Assembly (NCBI GenBank): GCA_020444005.1
Contig: JAHLLU010000052.1
Coordinates: 1 to 9,830 of the forward strand
DNA length: 9,830 nt
Source: an archaeon
GTDB taxonomy: Archaea > Thermoproteota > Bathyarchaeia > TCS64
Direction of reading: 5' to 3'
A program made the translations under genes and the position numbers. The notes under the pieces are model-generated. The model searched no databases and was not told the origin of the DNA. It worked only from the letters and a program-made list of their open reading frames with translations. Shown in pieces: positions 1 to 5,515 of this stretch. Positions within the stretch are counted from its first letter, which is position 1, and every line of letters begins with the position of its first letter.

Positions 1-450
1 CCTTCAAATCTAACTGATGTACCCCCGAGATGTACAATCGGTGTTGGACTAACTTTCCCACCACACGAGGACATAGATGAACTTGTTAAAAAGGTCGAAG
101 AATATGTCCAAGAGGTATCTATGGCTGATCCTTGGCTCAAGGAGCACCCTGCTAAGATTGACTGGATTCAAGGAACCCAAGGCGTAGAAATACCCATAGA
201 CCACCCAATCGTTGAAACCATCAGTAACGCAATAGAGGACGTAACAGGTGAACGACCATTCAGCAATCCATTATACTCCAAGAGCGACCTACGAACACCT
301 GTACTAATCAGCGGAATCAATAACGTAGGATATGGTCCACTGGCTGGCGACCTATCAACCACCGGAGGCTTTGAAGAATGGGTGGACTTGGATGATTATA
401 TCCGGGCGGTCAAGGTTACTGCTCATGCAATTATGGACTGGTGTGGTTAA
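1..450 (+). CDS. M20-family metallopeptidase/deacylase (ArgE/DapE-like), C-terminal part, 5' truncated
   Basis: The frame is open from base 1 to the TAA at 448-450, so this is the last 149 residues of a gene that starts outside the window. The tail of the M20 lid/dimerisation domain is visible first (CTIGVGLTFPPHEDIDELV, bases 31-93). The end of the catalytic domain follows, with SKSDLRTPVL, GINNVGYGP and EEWVDLDDYI, which match the SDxR, G-P and dEwV-DDyi signatures of acetylornithine deacetylase, succinyl-diaminopimelate desuccinylase and M20 peptidases. These are cytosolic di-zinc enzymes that cleave N-acyl or peptide bonds. The exact substrate cannot be told from the C-terminal third. One oddity: the metal-ligand His normally found just before the dEwV motif is absent, and the stretch reads LSTTGGFEEWV (around 349-381). 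The Met codon at 121 is internal, not a start. Confidence 0.8.
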   Translation, partial: PSNLTDVPPRCTIGVGLTFPPHEDIDELVKKVEEYVQEVSMADPWLKEHPAKIDWIQGTQGVEIPIDHPIVETISNAIEDVTGERPFSNPLYSKSDLRTPVLISGINNVGYGPLAGDLSTTGGFEEWVDLDDYIRAVKVTAHAIMDWCG

Positions 451-497
451 CGTCCACACTTACTGTATTTATCTCAACTCTTTGTAATTATCCAGAC

Positions 498-510
498 ATA
501 TAGCCTATAT
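498..510. repeat. 13-nt perfect odd palindrome upstream of EF-2
   Basis: ATATAG-C-CTATAT is perfectly symmetrical about one base. It lies about 37 bases upstream of the putative BRE of the EF-2 promoter. It could be a regulator-binding site or an A/T-rich coincidence. Nothing else in the 161-base gap between the M20 gene and EF-2 looks like a gene. Confidence 0.35.
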
Positions 511-546
511 ATTCAGTGTAATCGACAAGCACCTAGTACCCATTTA

Positions 547-562
547 CGAAAGGGTTTAAAAG
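547..562 (+). promoter_or_regulatory. BRE/TATA promoter of EF-2
   Basis: CGAAAG (547-552) followed by TTTAAAAG (555-562) resembles an archaeal BRE plus TATA box. A start site about 25 bases downstream would fall near 580-585 and give a short leader of roughly 30 nt before the ATG at 612. A purine-rich stretch, GGATAAAGGA (591-600), could act as a weak ribosome binding site. The same TTTAAAAG core occurs at the uL3 promoter. Confidence 0.6.
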
Positions 563-611
563 ACTCCTATTTGTGTCTATAGTCAACTTAGGATAAAGGA
601 ATCAGATCTTT

Positions 612-2822
612 ATGCCACGATTCAAGCAAACCGGAGAAATACTCAAACTAATGCATGACAAGGAGAAGGTCCGTAACATTGGTATCATTGCCCACATTGA
701 CCACGGCAAGACTACCATGAGCGACAGCCTACTTGCCATGGCTGGTTTGATGGCACCCACACGTGCCGGAGAAGCCAGGGCTCTCGACTTCCTCGAAGAG
801 GAGCAAAAGAGAGGCATCACAATCAAAACAGCAAACATCAGCCTACTATACGAAGAGGAAGGCAATCAGTATGTTATCAACCTCATCGATACCCCAGGAC
901 ACGTAGACTTTAGCGGTAAAGTCACTCGTGCCATGAGGGCACTGGACGGCTGCGTTCTACTTGTAGACGCAGTAGAAGAGTTCCAGATTATGACTGAGGT
1001 AAGGCTCAGAGTCGCACTGGAGGAGTTCGTAAAGCCAGTGTGCTACATTAACAAGTTCGATAGGCTCATCAAGGAGCTGAAGATGGACCCAGAGGCGATC
1101 CAAGAGAAACTCTTGAGGATCATACGCAAGTTTAACGAGATCGTTCAGACCTATGGCTCTGAGGAGATCAGGAACGAGTGGACCATCAACGCAGGTGATG
1201 GTGAGGTTGCCTTTGGCTCAGCATTAGACAGATGGGGATTCACCCTACCAATGCTCGCCAAGAAAGGTTTGACCCTACCAAAAATCCTAGAGATGTACAA
1301 GAACGATGAGCTTGAAAAGCTACAGGAGCTGCTTCCATTGAGCGAGGCTATTCTGGGTATGGCGGTTCACAAGATACCCAACCCAGATGTGCATCAGCCA
1401 CGTCGTATCCCCCATATCTGGAAAGGCGATCTTGAAAGCGAGATGGGAAAATACATGATGGCGGTTGATCCAAAAGGACCACTGGTCATCTGTATCAGCA
1501 ACGTCATCATCGACCCACAGGCAGGCGTAATCAGCACAGGCAGAGTCTTCAGTGGAACCATCCGTAAGGGCGACGACCTGAACTTGATCGGCGCAGAAAA
1601 GACAGCCAAGGCTCAGCAGGTCAGCATCTATATGGGTGCTTATCGTGAGATAGTTGACGAGATTCCAGCAGGTAACATTGTTGCCTTGATGGGGTTAAGC
1701 GAGGGTCGTGCCGGTGAAACAATCATCGGAGACGAGTTGCTGGACAAGGACCCCGTACCTTTCGAGTCAATCAAATACGTATCAGACCCAGTGCTAACAG
1801 TAGCAGTAGAGCCAAAGAGACCAACAGACCTACCAAAGCTAATTGACGCAATGCAGAAGATGAGCATACAGGACCCTAACCTAGTAACGACAATTAATCA
1901 AGAGACTGGCGAGTACCTGTTGGCTGGTATGGGTGAGCTTCACCTAGAAATTGCTGTCAAGGACCTGAAGAGCCAGTATAACTTGGATATTATCCAGAGT
2001 GAGCCTACAGTAGTCTACCGTGAGACAATCAGGGAAGAGGTTGGACCATTCATGGGTAAGAGCCCCAATAAACACAACAGGGTATTCTTCAAGTTTAGTC
2101 CACTTGACCCCAAGATTGTTGACCTCATCCGTACTGGGGAGATCAGCGAGATCGTTAGCAGCAGCAAGATCGAGGAAATCCTCAAGGATCAGGTTGGCTG
2201 GACAACACGAGAGGCTCGTCAAGTTTTCGCTATCAACGAGAACGCCAACATGATGATCGACACAACCACAGGAATCCAAGGACTCCGTGAAGTAAAGCAG
2301 CACATCAGCGGTGGCTTCCAGTGGGCGCTAAACGACGGTCCACTAGCAGGTGAAAGCGTCAGAGGCTTACTAGTAGACATGGTTGATATCAAACTCCACG
2401 AGGACCCAGTTCACCGTGGACCCGCACAGATGATGCCATGTGTAAGACAGGCACTATTCGCAGGAATTCTAAGCGGAAACCCAACGCTCCTTGAACCGAT
2501 CAGCATAATACAGGTACGTGTACCCGCTGCTGAGATGGGTAACGTTACTGGTTTGTTAAGCAGCAAGCGTGGAAGCATCAGGGATGTCGAGCAGGAAGGA
2601 CCAATCGTCAACATCACAGGAATGGTCCCCATTGCAGAGACCCTTGGAATCAGTCAGGAGATGCGTGCAGCTACGAGTGGTACGGCTTTCTGGCAGATGA
2701 CATTTGACCACTATGCTCCTGTGCCTGATAGCATGCTAGCGGACACAGTGAAGAAAGTACGTGTAAGGAAGGGCATGGACCCGACCCCACCACGTGCAAA
2801 CGAGTACATAGTCAGGGAATAA
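612..2822 (+). CDS. fusA: Translation elongation factor 2 (aEF-2)
   Basis: This GTPase translocates tRNA and mRNA on the archaeal ribosome in the cytosol. It has 736 residues, a normal length for archaeal EF-2. The G domain shows G1 AHIDHGKTT (27-35), G2 RGIT (67-70), G3 DTPGH (93-97) and G4 NKFD (147-150). Domains II, III, IV and V follow in the expected order. The domain IV loop is DPVHRGPAQ, and its His at about residue 601 is the position converted to diphthamide in archaeal and eukaryotic EF-2. The start MPRFKQTGEILKLM matches the usual EF-2 N-terminus, which supports the ATG at 612. One departure: the stretch after G3 that normally reads VEG-x-x-x-QTET is VEEFQIMTEV here, with Met for the conserved Gln. 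It has its own promoter and is followed by a T-run terminator. The retained His suggests a canonical EF-2 rather than the diphthamide-lacking paralogue known in some Asgard archaea and Korarchaeota. Confidence 0.97.
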   Translation: MPRFKQTGEILKLMHDKEKVRNIGIIAHIDHGKTTMSDSLLAMAGLMAPTRAGEARALDFLEEEQKRGITIKTANISLLYEEEGNQYVINLIDTPGHVDFSGKVTRAMRALDGCVLLVDAVEEFQIMTEVRLRVALEEFVKPVCYINKFDRLIKELKMDPEAIQEKLLRIIRKFNEIVQTYGSEEIRNEWTINAGDGEVAFGSALDRWGFTLPMLAKKGLTLPKILEMYKNDELEKLQELLPLSEAILGMAVHKIPNPDVHQPRRIPHIWKGDLESEMGKYMMAVDPKGPLVICISNVIIDPQAGVISTGRVFSGTIRKGDDLNLIGAEKTAKAQQVSIYMGAYREIVDEIPAGNIVALMGLSEGRAGETIIGDELLDKDPVPFESIKYVSDPVLTVAVEPKRPTDLPKLIDAMQKMSIQDPNLVTTINQETGEYLLAGMGELHLEIAVKDLKSQYNLDIIQSEPTVVYRETIREEVGPFMGKSPNKHNRVFFKFSPLDPKIVDLIRTGEISEIVSSSKIEEILKDQVGWTTREARQVFAINENANMMIDTTTGIQGLREVKQHISGGFQWALNDGPLAGESVRGLLVDMVDIKLHEDPVHRGPAQMMPCVRQALFAGILSGNPTLLEPISIIQVRVPAAEMGNVTGLLSSKRGSIRDVEQEGPIVNITGMVPIAETLGISQEMRAATSGTAFWQMTFDHYAPVPDSMLADTVKKVRVRKGMDPTPPRANEYIVRE

Positions 2823-2833
2823 ACCCCCTACAA

Positions 2834-2875
2834 TCTTTTATCCAATAAGCACCTTTTTTCTTAGTTAGCCGAGGG
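2834..2875 (+). promoter_or_regulatory. Possible weak promoter and ribosome binding site for glycerate kinase
   Basis: TCTTTTA (2834-2840) is a weak TATA-like element about 44 bases before the ATG at 2881. GAGGG (2871-2875) lies five bases before that ATG and is a credible Shine-Dalgarno sequence. The RBS supports the chosen start. The promoter is tentative, and the gene may partly be read through from EF-2. Confidence 0.35.
2853..2861 (+). terminator. T-run terminator after EF-2
   Basis: CCTTTTTTCTT starts about 30 bases after the EF-2 stop codon, with a core of six T. Archaeal RNA polymerase terminates at such U-rich tracts without needing a hairpin. It separates EF-2 from the glycerate kinase gene 58 bases downstream. 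Termination may be partial. Confidence 0.5.
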
Positions 2876-2880
2876 TTTAC

Positions 2881-4254
2881 ATGATCAAGAATAGGGCTCA
2901 GTTGATTCAGAATGGTGTTAATGATGTTTCTAAGAGGCTCAGGGATGATGCTTGTAGTATTTTGGAGGCTACATTAGAGGCAGTTGACCCTGAGCAGGCT
3001 ATCTATAACTCGTTAAAGTTACAGGATGATGTTCTGAGTTTTATGGGGGGGTTTGTTGAACTCTCCAAGGTAAATAGAATCTACGTAATTGGCGGAGGTA
3101 AAGCGGGGGGATTGATGGCGAAAGCCGTTGAAACACTGCTTGGTGATAGGATAGATTCTGGTTTAGTGAATGTCTTGGAGGGGACCGAGAAGACCATATC
3201 GCTTAAACACATCACACTTCATGGTGCTCATCACCCGGTTCCCTCTACAGCAGGAGTCGAAGGGGTGAAAAAGATGCTTGAGCTAACAAGCAGCCTCAAT
3301 GAAGATGATATGGTAATCACCTTAATTTCCGGGGGAGGCTCAGCGTTAATGCCTTACCCAGCAAAGGAAATCAGTCTTGATGATCTACAGTCAATAACTG
3401 GTAGTCTTCTAAAAGCAGGAGCAACCATAAACGAGTTAAATGCTGTTAGAAAGCATCTTTCAGCCTTCAAAGGAGGACAGCTTGCGCGTCATTGTAGTCC
3501 TGCACGTGTGATTAGTTTGATTCTGAGTGATGTTATCGGTGACCCCTTGGATATTATTGCGAGTGGTCCAACTGCTCCTGATACATCTAGCTTTGTTGAC
3601 GCTAAGATGGTTCTTATTAAGTATGGTTTATGGAGTGATGCACCGGAGAATATTCGAGTGCGTATCGGTAGAGGTGTAGAAGGCGCTATTTATGATACTC
3701 CAAAAGAAGATGACCCTGTATTCAATAAAGTTCATAATATTCTCATAGCGGACAACCTAATCGCAGCTAAAGCAGCCAAAAAGAAATCAGCAGACCTAGG
3801 CTATAACCCAATGATATTATCTACTTTCATTGAGGGTGAGGCACGTCTGGTAGGAGAGATACTCACAGGCATTGCTAAAGAGATAATCAAACGAGATCAA
3901 CCTCTCAAGAAACCAGCGGCAGTGATTATTGGTGGAGAAACCACTGTTTCCGTCAAGGGGAATGGAGTTGGCGGTAGGAACATGGAGGTAGCTTTAGGGG
4001 CATCGTTAAGATTGGATGGTTTGTCTTGTCTGGTGGCTGCGTTGGCTACTGATGGTATTGATGGTCCAACAGAGTCCGCCGGAGCCTTTGTTGATGGATA
4101 CACTTTGAAGCGTTCAATGGAGAAAGAATTGAACCCAGAAAAGTATCTCAGGGAAAACGACTCATATACTTTCTTCAAAGAACTGGATGACTACATCCTC
4201 ACAGGTCCCACAGGTACAAACGTGAACGATCTTTCACTGATACTCATAAGGTGA
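2881..4254 (+). CDS. Glycerate 2-kinase, type 2 (MOFRL family)
   Basis: A cytosolic kinase that by family phosphorylates D-glycerate with ATP to 2-phosphoglycerate, feeding lower glycolysis from semi- or non-phosphorylative sugar-acid or serine breakdown. It has 457 residues, about the family's usual length. The N-terminal Rossmann-like domain has IGGGKAGGLMAKA with the conserved Lys at about 74, SGGGSAL at 150-156 and LSDVIGDPLDIIASGPT at about 215-231. The C-terminal MOFRL domain has GGETTV from 351, GVGGRNMEVAL (the family's usual GGRNQE reads GGRNME here) and TDGIDGPTESAGAFVD from about 390. The end, GPTGTNVNDLSLIL, is the typical MOFRL terminus. Its TGA overlaps the next gene's GTG (GTGA), indicating translational coupling. 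The first 60 codons strongly favour G/T third positions, while later blocks favour A/C. Confidence 0.93.
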   Translation: MIKNRAQLIQNGVNDVSKRLRDDACSILEATLEAVDPEQAIYNSLKLQDDVLSFMGGFVELSKVNRIYVIGGGKAGGLMAKAVETLLGDRIDSGLVNVLEGTEKTISLKHITLHGAHHPVPSTAGVEGVKKMLELTSSLNEDDMVITLISGGGSALMPYPAKEISLDDLQSITGSLLKAGATINELNAVRKHLSAFKGGQLARHCSPARVISLILSDVIGDPLDIIASGPTAPDTSSFVDAKMVLIKYGLWSDAPENIRVRIGRGVEGAIYDTPKEDDPVFNKVHNILIADNLIAAKAAKKKSADLGYNPMILSTFIEGEARLVGEILTGIAKEIIKRDQPLKKPAAVIIGGETTVSVKGNGVGGRNMEVALGASLRLDGLSCLVAALATDGIDGPTESAGAFVDGYTLKRSMEKELNPEKYLRENDSYTFFKELDDYILTGPTGTNVNDLSLILIR

Positions 4255-4655
4255 ACAAGTTGAAATTCAGTCAACAAAGAAAAGAAGCTCTAAACGAGCT
4301 AAAACAACTTCTCTGTGAACTGGATAAATATGTTGATGTTGTTATCGTAGAGGGTCTCAGAGATGTTGAATCAGTAAAAGCACTTGGATGTACTGCAAAC
4401 CTAGATGTTTTGAGCCATTCTGGTGTTAATGATTTTGATTTGGCTGATGAGCTAACTGCAAAGTATAGCAATGTGCTTGTTTTAACTGATTTCGATGAGG
4501 AGGGTTTGAACCTAAACAAGCGGTTTACAGGTATTCTTGAGCATAAGGGGGCTCATGTTGAGACTGGGCTACGGCTGCGTATTGGGCGATTGATGGCTCA
4601 GATCGGTGTCTATGCGATAGAATCACTAGACAATATCGCGGATACATCAGTTTGA
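4251..4655 (+). CDS. Small Toprim-domain protein (archaeal primase-like/RNase M5-like family)
   Basis: A 134-residue protein consisting almost entirely of one Toprim fold. The N-terminal helix (about 7-26) is followed by VDVVIVEGLRD with the catalytic-type Glu at 34, then VLVLTDFDEEG with Asp80 and Asp82 forming the DxD pair. Toprim domains bind Mg2+ and act in primases, topoisomerases and RNA-processing nucleases such as RNase M5. Stand-alone archaeal members of this size are widespread, and their exact substrate is not something I can state. The GTG start at 4251 overlaps the glycerate kinase stop, so the two genes should be co-translated. An in-frame TTG at 4260 is an alternative start. 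The pairing with glycerate kinase may be transcriptional convenience rather than a shared pathway. Confidence 0.85.
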   Translation: MNKLKFSQQRKEALNELKQLLCELDKYVDVVIVEGLRDVESVKALGCTANLDVLSHSGVNDFDLADELTAKYSNVLVLTDFDEEGLNLNKRFTGILEHKGAHVETGLRLRIGRLMAQIGVYAIESLDNIADTSV

Positions 4656-4660
4656 CCGAT

Positions 4661-4668
4661 TATTTTAT
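4661..4668 (+). promoter_or_regulatory. TATA box, probable leaderless promoter of the GrpB-family gene
   Basis: TATTTTAT is preceded by GACCGA, which could serve as a BRE. It is centred about 28 bases before the ATG at 4693, so transcription would begin at or within a base or two of that codon. No Shine-Dalgarno sequence lies before the ATG. This argues for a leaderless mRNA and against the upstream GTG at 4675. Confidence 0.45.
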
Positions 4669-4692
4669 CTCAATGTGTATTTCTTTCTTGGT

Positions 4693-5232
4693 ATGCCTAT
4701 ATGTGTTGAGTCCTATAATCCTGATTGGGTTAAATGGTTTGAAGAATTACGTGCACCAATCTGGGAAAAGATCAGTACATACGTTGTTGATATGGTTCAC
4801 GTTGGTAGCACATCAATCCCGGGTATGAGCGCCAAGCCAGTAATCGATATAGATATTGTTTTGGATGACTGGCGTGTTTTCCCTAAGATTATAGAACAAC
4901 TGGCGGCTTTTGGCTATAGGCACATTGGTGATCTGGGAATAAAAGAACGAGAAGCATTCAAACTAGATACCCGTTCTAAACATATCCACAATCTATACGT
5001 TTGTCACAAAGACTCTATCGCCTATCGAAACCATGTATTGCTGAAGAAACATCTAAACGAAAATCCTAGCGATTTTAAGAGGTACAAGGAGTTGAAACTC
5101 AGTCTGGCTGAATCCGCAAAAGATGTTGATGAGTACTGTAGAGCTAAAACTGATCTAATATTGGAGATACTAGCCAAGGAAGGGGTATCTGAGAAGGACT
5201 TGGAACAGATACGTTCAGAGAACCTGAGTTAG
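4693..5232 (+). CDS. GrpB/UPF0157 family protein (nucleotidyltransferase fold)
   Basis: A 179-residue protein. The start region, VESYNPDWVKWFEELRAPI, and the motif HVGSTSIPGMSAKPVIDIDI (His at about 36, GS at 38-39, DxD at 52-54) are hallmarks of the GrpB family. These resemble the GS...DxD active site of the nucleotidyltransferase superfamily. The middle carries NLYVCHKDS and YRNHVLLKKHLNENP, also typical of GrpB, and the C-terminus is a charged helix. Family function is poorly defined; some members are fused to dephospho-CoA kinase, and the substrate is unknown. The frame could be extended to a GTG at 4675 (six more residues), but the family begins near this Met and the upstream TATA box points here. 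Confidence 0.87.
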   Translation: MPICVESYNPDWVKWFEELRAPIWEKISTYVVDMVHVGSTSIPGMSAKPVIDIDIVLDDWRVFPKIIEQLAAFGYRHIGDLGIKEREAFKLDTRSKHIHNLYVCHKDSIAYRNHVLLKKHLNENPSDFKRYKELKLSLAESAKDVDEYCRAKTDLILEILAKEGVSEKDLEQIRSENLS

Positions 5233-5274
5233 TCTATGTGTTGGTTTATTAGTGATGGTTTCTGAGTTGATAAT

Positions 5275-5324
5275 ATCTGTAGGAGTGGTTAATGTACCAT
5301 GATTAATGAACCCACCCTACAGAT
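5275..5324. repeat. Long imperfect inverted repeat (hairpin/cruciform)
   Basis: The left arm ATCTGTAGGAGTGGTT (5275-5290) pairs with the right arm AACCCACCCTACAGAT (5309-5324). The outer nine bases match perfectly. The rest pairs as GTGG/CCAC and TT/AA if one base on each side is bulged, giving a stem of about 15 bp. The loop of 18 bases also holds a small TAAT...ATTA inverted repeat. It sits about 40 bases after the GrpB stop. It is not followed by a T run, so it does not look like a plain terminator. Confidence 0.65.
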
Positions 5325-5481
5325 GAAATAATCATTACACATCTTAAATATAAAATTAGTCCATCCTAAATTTATTCTCTATATAGTTTTAACCTATCTA
5401 TATGGTGTTTCTGAACTTTTCTACCCCATGACTAGAACCATCAAGCAATATTACAAAACTTAACCCGTTAACCATCAATCC

Positions 5482-5490
5482 CTTTTTAAC
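5482..5490 (+). promoter_or_regulatory. TATA-like element before HflX-Nth, probable leaderless start
   Basis: CTTTTTAAC is centred about 30 bases before the ATG at 5516. Transcription would start close to the initiation codon, and no Shine-Dalgarno sequence is present in CCTTGTCTCCTACTT directly before it. Both facts fit a leaderless mRNA. Confidence 0.4.
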
Positions 5491-5515
5491 ACTCAATGCG
5501 CCTTGTCTCCTACTT

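Larger units (their letters stand above)
5233..5515. other. AT-rich intergenic region, no gene seen
   Basis: This 283-base gap lies between the GrpB-family gene and the HflX-Nth gene. It contains one long imperfect inverted repeat (5275-5324), an A/T-rich tract (about 5325-5400, with TAAATATAAAATTA and CTATATAGTTTTAA elements that could be TATA boxes) and a proximal TATA-like element before the fusion gene. I see no tRNA, CRISPR or convincing small ORF. A long leader or a small RNA transcribed from the distal A/T elements is possible. Confidence 0.55.

Noticed and set aside
121..123. ATG at 121 as the start of a small 109-residue protein
   Set aside because: The frame is open back to base 1 and the upstream residues match the M20 dimerisation domain, so this Met is internal.
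1944..2303. 119-residue reverse-strand ORF inside EF-2
   Set aside because: It lies wholly antisense to a conserved EF-2 coding region and has no recognisable domain.
4675..4692. GTG start six codons upstream for the GrpB-family gene
   Set aside because: The added VYFFLG does not match the family start, and the TATA box at 4661-4668 places the transcript start near the ATG at 4693.
5253..5264. GTGATGG and CTGA resembling C and D boxes of a small nucleolar-like RNA
   Set aside because: The boxes are only a few bases apart, leaving no room for a guide, and the C box has a mismatch.
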